Below the pieces are notes generated by a model. It was given only the letters and a program-made list of their open reading frames with translations. It was not told the origin of the DNA and made no database searches. A stretch of DNA of 64,000 bases from VXRJ01 sp964636705 (GTDB lineage: Bacteria > Acidobacteriota > Vicinamibacteria > Vicinamibacterales > UBA8438), in contig CAZWUJ010000017.1 of assembly GCA_964636705.1 (NCBI GenBank), positions 1 to 64,000 on the forward strand, in the 5' to 3' direction. The position numbers and the translations under genes were made by a program. Below, in pieces: positions 27,187-37,685 of the stretch (position 1 is its first letter; every line of letters starts with the position of its first letter).

Positions 27187-27207
27187 GCCTGCCCGCCCTG
27201 GGCAGGC
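27187..27207. other. GC hairpin between dnaE2 and the ABC operon
   Basis: GCCTGCCC and GGGCAGGC form a perfect 8-bp stem with a 5-base loop. No T-run follows on either strand, so it is not a standard intrinsic terminator, but it lies where the dnaE2 transcript (minus strand) should end. The rest of the 127-bp interval is AT-richer and probably holds the promoter for the downstream operon. Confidence 0.4.
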
Positions 27208-27290
27208 ACTGATGCCGACGGAAATGATGTTACTGCAATGTAACGGGACTGTAAACGAGATTTAACATTGGTACCGAAGACCTCGCCCGG

Positions 27291-30662
<3,372 letters not shown>

Positions 30663-30676
30663 GAGCCCGCACCCGG

Positions 30677-32035
30677 CTATTCCACCCGCCCCTGGCAGCG
30701 CCACCGGCCGCGCGCGCGGTCGTAATAAATCCAGAGAAGGTCGCCGTTCGGCATCCGGACGAAGTAGTAGTCGCGGCTGACCGGTACTCGCCACCAGCCG
30801 CCGGCGACACGGTACGGCCCGACACGCTCCGCCGCGCGCCCGGCCGGAAGCGGCTGCGGATTGGCGTAGATCCGACGCACCATCGGGATGTTCCGCCTGT
30901 CGGAAGCCTCCGGCGGCGGCAGAACGACATCGTCCCTGGCGCCAGCGGAACGCTGGCGCACCATGGCGCCGGCAGGCAGCGGAATGGAGTCGACCGGCTC
31001 CCAGGCGAAACGTGCTTCCGGCAGGTGACCCTCGGCAAGGCGCGCGCGCGCGACGGCGGTATCGCCAAACCGGGCCCGGACGCGGGCGAGTGCGCGGTTC
31101 GCCACCGAAAGGTCGCGCGGCGGCCGTTCGACAAAGAGTCCCTCCTGCACGGCGGCGGGCCGGACGGATCGTCCGGTGACACGGAGGTCGACAACGCCCC
31201 CTTCGAGCGCGACCGACTCGAAACGCAGCCGGACCAGCGTCATCAGTTGCGCGATCTCGAGCGTCGGCGCAGCCGGGCGGATCACCTCGGTCTGCACTCC
31301 GCTCCCCGGAAGCTCGCTCCGGACGCGCCCGTCAGGGCGCGCGTCGAGCCGCAGGTGCATCGTCAGTTCGGCCAGCATCTCGCGCCGCTCGGCAGTGGCG
31401 GCGAGCAGGCGATCCAGCAGACGCTTGGCGACAAACAGCAGGCGAGTGACGTCCGTCTCCGGCTGATCGAAGTCGTGCCTCGCGAGCAACGGCTCCGGTG
31501 GACAGACCGGCTGCAGCGGCGGATCGAGATCGCCCGATGCGCGCCGGTGCAAATCGTACGCGTCACGTCCGAAACGGCGGCGGATGCCTTCGGCCGGCAG
31601 CTCCAGGAATGCGCGCACCGTTCTGACACCCAGCTTCTCGAGGCTGTCGAGCAGGGCCCGATCGAAGCCGAGGCGATCGAGCGGCGCCTTGCCGGCGAGC
31701 GCCCGTTCACCAGCACGGTTACGGATTACGGCAACCCGCCGGTCGGTCGCCGCCAGGCGGCGGACGATCGCGTACGTGCCGAAACGGCTGAAGCCGACGG
31801 CGACCGTTGTCTCGCGGTATCCGTCCACCCGGAGCGCGGCCACGATCCGCTCCGCCCAGTGGCGCGGCGATCGATAGAGGTGCGACAGTCCAGAGGCATT
31901 TATCCAGAAAATGCCCGGTTCGTCGCGCGACGGTTCGACGTCGGGGCTGAACTGGCGCAGCCGTCCGGCGATAGCGGCGGCAGCGCCCGCACGCGCGCTG
32001 GCGTCCCGCACGTCAACGCACGCCATCCGGTCCAC
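30677..32035 (-). CDS. imuB: ImuB, inactive Y-family polymerase-like mutasome hub
   Basis: A ~452-residue ImuB/DinP-like protein linking DnaE2 to the beta clamp in SOS mutagenesis. The Y-family palm is recognisable (ACVDV at the N-terminus, GIFWINASGLSHLYRSPRHW, TVAVGFSRFGTYAIVRRLA), with the little-finger region following and a C-terminal DYYFVRMPNGDLLWIYYDRARGRWRCQGRVE tail that matches ImuB ends. Catalytic acidic residues appear incomplete, as expected for ImuB. I chose GTG at 32035 because AGGAGG lies 6 bases upstream; ATGs at 32050 and 32026 are alternatives. It overlaps the end of imuA by about 23 bases. Confidence 0.85.
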   Translation of the reverse strand: MDRMACVDVRDASARAGAAAAIAGRLRQFSPDVEPSRDEPGIFWINASGLSHLYRSPRHWAERIVAALRVDGYRETTVAVGFSRFGTYAIVRRLAATDRRVAVIRNRAGERALAGKAPLDRLGFDRALLDSLEKLGVRTVRAFLELPAEGIRRRFGRDAYDLHRRASGDLDPPLQPVCPPEPLLARHDFDQPETDVTRLLFVAKRLLDRLLAATAERREMLAELTMHLRLDARPDGRVRSELPGSGVQTEVIRPAAPTLEIAQLMTLVRLRFESVALEGGVVDLRVTGRSVRPAAVQEGLFVERPPRDLSVANRALARVRARFGDTAVARARLAEGHLPEARFAWEPVDSIPLPAGAMVRQRSAGARDDVVLPPPEASDRRNIPMVRRIYANPQPLPAGRAAERVGPYRVAGGWWRVPVSRDYYFVRMPNGDLLWIYYDRARGRWRCQGRVE

Positions 32036-32669
32036 GCCGATCCTCCTCATCGGTCCAGCCGGGACCACGCCGCTTGTCCTTGAGAACTTCCACCCGGCAG
32101 ACGTACCAATCGTCGCCCCGCCGGATGCGCCGCGCCTGACCGCGAACCGTCACAAGCGATCCGATTGACGGCTGCTGCTCGGTCTTTGCCGTCAGGCAAA
32201 GCACCAGGGCGCCATGCGTGATCGCCTGCTCCGACAGCCGGCTCTGCACGGCAAGCGGCAGGACGGGTCCATCCTCCACCAGGTCGAGCACCAGCAGGCC
32301 GAACGCGCCGGACCGGGCGAGTTGATCGGTGGCGCGCAGCCGGTCGCGCACATCGTTGAGCAGGATGACCGGCAATGCCGCCAGATCGATGCCCCCGTCC
32401 GCCACATCGGGTGGATAGAAGGTGCTGCCGGGACGCGTCACCCAGGCGACCGGCTCTCCCTGCTGTTGCACTTCGCGCACCAGGCTGCATGCCAGCGTGA
32501 GCGCCGGCGCGCCGGCGGCGCCGGAAAGTTCCGCCAGGCAACTGTTCAGCGCGGTGCGGCTCCATCGGCCCGGCGGCGGCGCCGGCATCCGGCGGCGCTG
32601 CGCCCAGGCGCGCGAAACGGGGGCGCCGGTGCGCAGATCGGCGGCAGTTCGTGCGTTCGTCACACCCAT
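32013..32669 (-). CDS. imuA: ImuA-like SOS mutagenesis protein lacking a clear P-loop
   Basis: A ~218-residue RecA-fold-like protein (LTLACSLVREVQQQGEPVAWV, LPVILLNDVRDRLRATDQLARSGAFGLLVLDL, LSEQAITHGALVLCLTAK) in the position of ImuA between lexA and imuB. Where RecA/ImuA proteins carry a Walker A, this reads LSGAAGAPALT, without the GxxxxGKT/S pattern, so nucleotide binding is doubtful. The ATG at 32669 shares a base with the lexA TGA (TGATG); a GTG at 32672 is also possible. Assigned from context plus overall pattern. Confidence 0.7.
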   Translation of the reverse strand: MGVTNARTAADLRTGAPVSRAWAQRRRMPAPPPGRWSRTALNSCLAELSGAAGAPALTLACSLVREVQQQGEPVAWVTRPGSTFYPPDVADGGIDLAALPVILLNDVRDRLRATDQLARSGAFGLLVLDLVEDGPVLPLAVQSRLSEQAITHGALVLCLTAKTEQQPSIGSLVTVRGQARRIRRGDDWYVCRVEVLKDKRRGPGWTDEEDRRGPDGVR

Positions 32670-33301
32670 CACAATGTCCGCCGCACTTCGATCACCCGGC
32701 CGAGGATGACGACCGCATCGGCGTCCAGCTCGATCGGATCGAACGCCGGATTCTCGGGGCGAAGTGTCACGCGCCCGCCGCCCCGCGATACGAAGGTCTT
32801 GACGGTCGCGTCGTGATCCACCAGCGCCACGACGATGTCGCCGGTCCGCGCGGTCGGCTGCCGGCGGACGATGACCCTGTCGCCCGGAAGGATGCCGGCG
32901 CCAACCATGCTCTCCCCCCGCACCCTGAGGGCGAACAGCTCGTCCGACGCCGCGCCACGCGTATTGGCGTCGACCGGCAGGTAGCCATCCGGGTCCTGCA
33001 CCGCCTCGTCGAGCACGCCGGCCGGCACGCGGCCCAGAAGCGGCACCAGCCGAGTTCGTGGCAGTCCGTCGCCTGCCTCCCCGGGCAACCGGTAGCCGCG
33101 TGACCGGCCGCGGTCAACGGTCAGGCGGCCCTGCTCGACCAGCCGCTCCAGATGCGCCCGTGCGGTCTGCACCGCCCGGAAGCCGAACGCCGCCTGCACT
33201 TCGCGCACGGTCGGCGGCCGGCCGGCCAGCAGCCGGTCTCGCATGAATGCGAAGACCTGCTCCCGTGTCTCCCCCCGTGGCGTCCTTCCCATCGGAAACA
33301 T
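32669..33301 (-). CDS. lexA: LexA-type SOS repressor
   Basis: A 210-residue repressor-protease: winged HTH (about 5-70, PPTVREVQAAFGFRAVQTARAHLERL), a self-cleavage Ala-Gly in GRVPAGVLDEA, the catalytic Ser in RGESMVGAGILPGDRVIV and the Lys in DHDATVKTFVS. It should autocleave on RecA filament contact and de-repress this operon (lexA-imuA-imuB-dnaE2). A TATAAT box ends 2 bases before the first ATG, so the mRNA may be leaderless or start at the second ATG (33292). It may be a mutasome-specific second LexA rather than the only one. Confidence 0.9.
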   Translation of the reverse strand: MFPMGRTPRGETREQVFAFMRDRLLAGRPPTVREVQAAFGFRAVQTARAHLERLVEQGRLTVDRGRSRGYRLPGEAGDGLPRTRLVPLLGRVPAGVLDEAVQDPDGYLPVDANTRGAASDELFALRVRGESMVGAGILPGDRVIVRRQPTARTGDIVVALVDHDATVKTFVSRGGGRVTLRPENPAFDPIELDADAVVILGRVIEVRRTL

Positions 33302-33303
33302 GG

Positions 33304-33332
33304 ATTATAGCATACATTTGTCTGTTTTATGC
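33304..33332 (-). promoter_or_regulatory. candidate lexA promoter/operator region
   Basis: On the minus strand TATAAT (33309-33304) is a perfect -10. Overlapping it upstream is an imperfect dyad with GCATA/TATGC ends (33310-33314 and 33328-33332) and an inner ACATTTGT. This is where an autoregulatory SOS box would lie, but the sequence does not match the E. coli, Bacillus or alphaproteobacterial consensus, so the call is positional. Confidence 0.35.
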
Positions 33333-33378
33333 CTGGTTTGCCGCCAGGAAGAGCCCTCAGGAAACACGAGATTGCCGC

Positions 33379-33407
33379 TTGCAGTCGTTGGATGCCTATG
33401 GTAAAAA
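33379..33407 (+). promoter_or_regulatory. candidate sigma70 promoter for the monooxygenase gene
   Basis: TTGCAG (33379-33384) and TAAAAA (33402-33407) are separated by 17 bases, about 40 bases ahead of the start codon at 33449. The pair lies in the divergent interval between lexA and the first monooxygenase gene. Confidence 0.35.
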
Positions 33408-33448
33408 TGACCTGTTTACTCTGTCGTTTCCGGAGCAGGAGAGGACTC

Positions 33449-34777
33449 ATGCTGTTCAAGCGCATATTCATCGCCTTGTTCGTATTCGGCGTTGCGGCCG
33501 TCTTCGCCGCGCCCGGCTTCGCCGCGGAAAACGAAGCCGAAACCGAGGTGACGTACTACAAGGACGTGCTGCCGATCATGCAGGCCAACTGCCAGACCTG
33601 CCATCGGCCGTCCGGATACAACATCAGCGGCCTGATCGCGCCGATGTCGTTCATGGACTACGCCGAGACGCGTCCCTGGGCCCGCTCCATCGCCCGCAAG
33701 GTGGAAGCGCGCGAGATGCCCCCCTGGTTCGCCTCGGCGCCCAAGGGCGTCTTCGAGAACGAGCGGGGCCTGACCGACGACCAGATCGACACGATCGTCA
33801 ACTGGGTCGAGGCGGGCGCACCCGCCGGCGATATGGCCGATGCGCCGCCAGCGCGGCAGTGGGCCGAGGACGCGAACGACGGCTGGTCGATCGGCACGCC
33901 CGACTTCGTGGTGTCGATGCCGGAGCCGTACCTGGTCGCGGACGACATCTACGACCTGAACATCACCTTCTACACCAAGATCTCGGAGGACATCCTGCCG
34001 GAGGACGTCTGGGTCCGGGGTTGGGAGTTCCGCGTGGGTGATAACGCCGTCACCCACCACATGTGTTCGTCCGTCCTCTCACCTGACGCCTATCTGCCCG
34101 ACGAGGCGGTTCAGGACGAAGGGGCCGATACGCCAGGCAACCGCCTGCTGAGCTGCGTCGCCGAGGGCGGCGAATCGGGGATGCTGCCGGAGGGCTTCGG
34201 CGTGCTGATCGAGAAGGGGTCGAGCATCTCCTTCAACATGCACTACCACAAGGAGCCGGCCGAGGGCTCAGCCGTCTGGAGCAACGCCCAGATAGGCTTC
34301 TTCGTCGCCGACGAGGAGCCGAAGTACAAGGTCATCAACGACGCCATCGGCAACCGCAGCTTCGAGATTCCGCCGAACCATCCGAACTACCGGGTCGGGT
34401 CGTCGCGCATCCTCGACGCGGACACCCTGGTGCTGACCCTCTGGCCGCATGCGCACACGCGCGCGCACGCCTCGCGCTACACCGCCATCTATCCCGACGG
34501 GACGGAAGAGCTGCTGCTCGACGTGCCCCACTACGACCAGGGATGGCAGGTGACCTACCAGTACAAGGAGCCGAAGTTGCTGCCGAAGGGCACGCGGATC
34601 GACGTCGACTTCTGGTATGACAACACGCCGGAGCGCGCGGCGCGCGAGAAGTTCAACTCGAGCCGGTTCGTCGGCTACGGCCCGCGGACGGACGACGAGA
34701 TGCAACTCGGATTCATCGGCTACGCGAAGATTGAAGACGCGGAGGCGATGCCGACGACCAACAACAACGACAACTGA
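33449..34777 (+). CDS. secreted cytochrome c / PHM-like copper monooxygenase, copy 1
   Basis: A 442-residue exported protein. Signal peptide (1-25, ending GFAA), then a cytochrome c-like domain with one heme site CQTCH (Cys48, Cys51, His52), then a type II ascorbate-dependent copper monooxygenase-like region. Putative copper ligands in family order are THHM (His203, His204), MHYH (265-267), PHAH (334-336, with His340) and DEM (Met418), recalling the PHM/DBM HH, H, HxH, M set. It would oxidise an unknown substrate in the periplasm using the fused heme as electron donor (inference). AGGAGAGG lies 5 bases before the ATG. An intrinsic terminator and the DUF2911-like gene follow. Confidence 0.85.
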   Translation: MLFKRIFIALFVFGVAAVFAAPGFAAENEAETEVTYYKDVLPIMQANCQTCHRPSGYNISGLIAPMSFMDYAETRPWARSIARKVEAREMPPWFASAPKGVFENERGLTDDQIDTIVNWVEAGAPAGDMADAPPARQWAEDANDGWSIGTPDFVVSMPEPYLVADDIYDLNITFYTKISEDILPEDVWVRGWEFRVGDNAVTHHMCSSVLSPDAYLPDEAVQDEGADTPGNRLLSCVAEGGESGMLPEGFGVLIEKGSSISFNMHYHKEPAEGSAVWSNAQIGFFVADEEPKYKVINDAIGNRSFEIPPNHPNYRVGSSRILDADTLVLTLWPHAHTRAHASRYTAIYPDGTEELLLDVPHYDQGWQVTYQYKEPKLLPKGTRIDVDFWYDNTPERAAREKFNSSRFVGYGPRTDDEMQLGFIGYAKIEDAEAMPTTNNNDN

Positions 34778-34817
34778 CGGCGGCGGGCTGACCGCAGCCG
34801 GTTCGACGTGACGCTTC

Positions 34818-34853
34818 GAGGGCGGGGCCGGCAAGACCCCGCCCTCTTTTTTT
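34818..34853 (+). terminator. intrinsic terminator between monooxygenase copy 1 and its partner
   Basis: GAGGGCGGGG (34818-34827) pairs perfectly with CCCCGCCCTC (34837-34846) across a 9-base loop and is followed by seven T. It ends 24 bases before the next start codon, so the downstream gene depends on read-through or on a promoter inside this spacer. The same arrangement is kept in the duplicated unit. Confidence 0.85.
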
Positions 34854-34877
34854 GCTTGAAACCGAGGAGATTTCCCG

Positions 34878-36107
34878 ATGCGCCCAGATCGTCTCATCCC
34901 GGCCCTCCTGTTGGCTGCCGGCGTCACCGCCAGCGTCCCGGCCGCCGCGCAGACGCCCGAGCCTGGCGAGGACGGCGACGGCCTCCTGCATACCATGCTC
35001 GTGCTGGAGTCGCAGTCGATTGACGTCGCGATAATTCCCGACCTGACGGCGGACGACGCAGCGAACCAGACACTTCTCGACGGCACGGCTGGAGCCCGCG
35101 TCCGCATCGGGACGATCGAAGGCCACCGGGCGTTGCGGATCGGCGATCTGGCTCCGGATCTGGAGGCGATCGCAGCGGCCCTCCGGGCAGCGGCAGCGGC
35201 CCGCGCGGGGGCTGAGGAATCGAACGCGCCGGGCGCGGAGGGTGACGCGGATGGAAACGAGGCGGATGAGACAGACGACGCTCCCGAGGCGGCAGAGGAG
35301 GAGACGGCGCCCGAACTGTGGCTTGCGCGCGAACCTCACGGATGGCGCCTGGAGGTGGTCGGCTACGGCAATGACGACGAAGAGATCCGCGCTATCCCGC
35401 TGAGCCATCGCGAGACGGCCAGCACCGCGCCCGTGCTGAGCGCGTCCGTCGCGATGACGAACACCGAGGAAGGCCAGCTTGCGCTTCGCTGGGGCCGCCA
35501 CGCGTGGAGCGCCGATTTCCGGTTCGATGAAATGCCGACGGGGCCACGCCGGGAGCCCGTCTCGGGCCGCGGCCAGGCGCGCGAAGCATCGACCGACACG
35601 ACTGCCTTCTCACGCGGCGTCACTCTCGCCGAGCGGAACGAATCGGCGCTGATCCTGCCCGGCGGCGAGCGCCTGTCTCTCCTCTACTGGAAGGGAATCG
35701 ATGTCGAGGACGAGGACTACGGCCGCTTCGAGGAGACTGCGGACGGCGACGTCATCAAGTTGGTCCGCGCCGCACCCGTGCGGATCAAGAGTGACGTCGG
35801 CCTCCGATTCGACGAAACGGAGCTCCCGACCGGCAACCTCGCGCCCGGCTTCGCTGGCGCCTACGCCATCTGGCTCCGCCGGAGCGGGGACGGCTGGCGG
35901 ATCGTATTCAACAACGAGCCTGATTCCTGGGGAACGCAGCACGACCCGGAGTTCGACGCTGTGGAAATAGCTGTCGACTATTCGCGGGGCGATCGGTCCT
36001 TCCGGCCGCTCGGCGGCACGTTGGTGCCGACCGGCGCCGACACGGGCCGTCTGCTGGTCCACTGGGGTCCCCACGAGTGGACGGCCGACTTCGCCATCGC
36101 TCGATAG
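34878..36107 (+). CDS. secreted DUF2911-like protein, copy 1
   Basis: A 409-residue exported protein with a signal peptide (1-24, ending AAAQ). Two similar modules are visible: the first ends EEGQLALRWGRHAWSADFRF (about 195-215), the second ends DTGRLLVHWGPHEWTADFAI at the C-terminus. The second contains AYAIWLRRSGDGWRIVFN and DSWGTQHDPEFDAV, which resemble DUF2911 proteins. An acidic Ala/Glu/Asp-rich linker (about 110-145) separates the N-terminal part. Function unknown; constant pairing with the cytochrome/copper monooxygenase suggests a partner or chaperone role. GAGGAG precedes the ATG. Confidence 0.7.
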   Translation: MRPDRLIPALLLAAGVTASVPAAAQTPEPGEDGDGLLHTMLVLESQSIDVAIIPDLTADDAANQTLLDGTAGARVRIGTIEGHRALRIGDLAPDLEAIAAALRAAAAARAGAEESNAPGAEGDADGNEADETDDAPEAAEEETAPELWLAREPHGWRLEVVGYGNDDEEIRAIPLSHRETASTAPVLSASVAMTNTEEGQLALRWGRHAWSADFRFDEMPTGPRREPVSGRGQAREASTDTTAFSRGVTLAERNESALILPGGERLSLLYWKGIDVEDEDYGRFEETADGDVIKLVRAAPVRIKSDVGLRFDETELPTGNLAPGFAGAYAIWLRRSGDGWRIVFNNEPDSWGTQHDPEFDAVEIAVDYSRGDRSFRPLGGTLVPTGADTGRLLVHWGPHEWTADFAIAR

Positions 36108-36131
36108 CGACCGGCCCGTAGCCGGATCCGG

Positions 36132-36160
36132 CACGAACGCGAAGACCTGCTCGGGTCTCT
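36132..36160 (-). pseudogene. relic of the lexA 5' end at the duplication junction
   Basis: This 29-base stretch matches the lexA N-terminal coding region (33242-33270) at about 24 of 29 positions and, on the minus strand, still encodes EQVFAF as in lexA. It sits upstream of monooxygenase copy 2 as lexA sits upstream of copy 1, which suggests that the tandem duplication began inside lexA. The match is short, so chance is not fully excluded. Confidence 0.55.
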
Positions 36161-36257
36161 GGCGTCGCGCCCTTTTCAGGGCTTGCTGTGGCCGGCCTCC
36201 TGTGATACAGATCGCACAAGCCATATTGTCGCTAGACCCCGGAGCAGGAGAGATCTC

Positions 36258-37586
36258 ATGTCGTATCAACGCACATTCATCGCTCTGCTGGTATTCGGCG
36301 TTGCGGCCGTCTTCGCCGCGCCCGGCTTCGCCGCGGAAAACGAAGCCGAAACCGAGGTGACGTACTACAAGGACGTGCTGCCGATCATGCAGGCCAACTG
36401 CCAGACCTGCCATCGGCCGTCCGGATACAACATCAGCGGCCTGATCGCGCCGATGTCGTTCATGGACTACGCCGAGACGCGTCCCTGGGCCCGCGCCATC
36501 GCCCGCAAGGTGGAAGCGCGCGAGATGCCCCCCTGGTTCGCATCGGCGCCGACGGGGGTCTTCGAGAATGAGCGAGGCCTGACCGACAGCGAGATCGACG
36601 CGATCGTCAACTGGGTCGAGGCGGGCGCGCCCGCCGGCGATATGGCCGATGCGCCACCCGCGCGGCAGTGGGCCGAGGAGACCAACGACGGCTGGTCGCT
36701 CGGCACCCCCGACTTCGTCGTGTCGATGCCGGAACCGTACCTGGTCGAGGACGACATCTACGATCTGAACATCTCCTTCTACACGAAGATCTCGGAAGAG
36801 ATCCTGCCGGAGGATGTCTGGGTCCGCGGTTGGGAATTCCGTGTGGGCGATAACCAGATCACGCATCACATGTGCTCGTCCGTCCTCGATCCCGACGCCT
36901 ATCTGCCCGACCAGCCGGTCGAGGACGAGGGGGCCGACGCGCCCGGCAGACGCCTGCTGAGCTGCGTCGCCGAGGGCGGCGAGTCGGGGATGCTGCCGGA
37001 GGGCTTCGGCGTGCTGATCGAAAAGGGATCGAGCATCTCCTTCGGCATGCACTACCACAAGGAGCCGGCCGAGGGCTCAGCCGTCTGGAGCAACGCCCAG
37101 GTGGGCTTCTTCGTCGCTGACGAGGAGCCGAAGTACAAGGTCATCAACGACTCAATCGGAAACCGCAGCTTCGAGATTCCGCCGAATCACCCGAACTACC
37201 GGGTCGGGTCGTCGCGCGTCCTCGACGCGGACACCTACGTGCTCACCCTCTGGCCGCACGCCCACGTACGTGCGCACGCCTCGCGCTACACCGCCACCTA
37301 TCCCGACGGGACGGAAGAGCTCTTGCTCGACGTGCCCCACTACGACCAGGGATGGCAGGTGACCTACAAGTACAAGGAGCCGAAGTTGCTGCCGAAGGGG
37401 ACGCGGATCGACGTCGACTTCTGGTACGACAACACGCCGGAGCGCGCGGCGCGCGAGAAGTTCAACTCGAGCCGGTTCGTCGGCTACGGCCCGCGGACGG
37501 ACGACGAGATGCAGCTCGGTTTCATCGGCTATGCGAAGGTTGAAGAAGCGGAGGCGATGCCGACGACCGACAACAACGACAACTGA
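36258..37586 (+). CDS. secreted cytochrome c / PHM-like copper monooxygenase, copy 2
   Basis: A 442-residue tandem paralogue of the gene at 33449, with the same signal peptide, CQTCH heme site (48-52) and copper-site motifs (THHM 203-205, MHYH 264-267, PHAH 333-336, DEM 418). About 200 bases of the 5' coding region are identical at DNA level to copy 1, while later parts differ at scattered, mostly silent sites, which suggests gene conversion. The start at 36258 has GGAGCAGGAGAG upstream as in copy 1. Differences such as DQIDT versus SEIDA and NITFY versus NISFY are conservative, so both copies look functional. Confidence 0.85.
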   Translation: MSYQRTFIALLVFGVAAVFAAPGFAAENEAETEVTYYKDVLPIMQANCQTCHRPSGYNISGLIAPMSFMDYAETRPWARAIARKVEAREMPPWFASAPTGVFENERGLTDSEIDAIVNWVEAGAPAGDMADAPPARQWAEETNDGWSLGTPDFVVSMPEPYLVEDDIYDLNISFYTKISEEILPEDVWVRGWEFRVGDNQITHHMCSSVLDPDAYLPDQPVEDEGADAPGRRLLSCVAEGGESGMLPEGFGVLIEKGSSISFGMHYHKEPAEGSAVWSNAQVGFFVADEEPKYKVINDSIGNRSFEIPPNHPNYRVGSSRVLDADTYVLTLWPHAHVRAHASRYTATYPDGTEELLLDVPHYDQGWQVTYKYKEPKLLPKGTRIDVDFWYDNTPERAAREKFNSSRFVGYGPRTDDEMQLGFIGYAKVEEAEAMPTTDNNDN

Positions 37587-37632
37587 TGAGAGCGGACTGA
37601 CGGCCGCGCCGCCGGTTCGTCGTGGACGTTTC

Positions 37633-37667
37633 GAGGGCGGGGCCGGATGGTTCCGCCCTCTTTTTTT
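37633..37667 (+). terminator. intrinsic terminator between monooxygenase copy 2 and its partner
   Basis: GAGGGCGG (37633-37640) pairs with CCGCCCTC (37653-37660), extended by two possible G-U pairs, and is followed by seven T. It ends 18 bases before the partner gene's start. The stem is kept although the loop and inner pairs have changed relative to copy 1. Confidence 0.82.
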
Positions 37668-37685
37668 GCCTGAGGAGATTCCTTG

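Noticed and set aside
27187..27207. Intrinsic terminator for the dnaE2 operon
   Set aside because: The hairpin is perfect but no T-run follows in the minus-strand direction, so it is recorded only as a hairpin.
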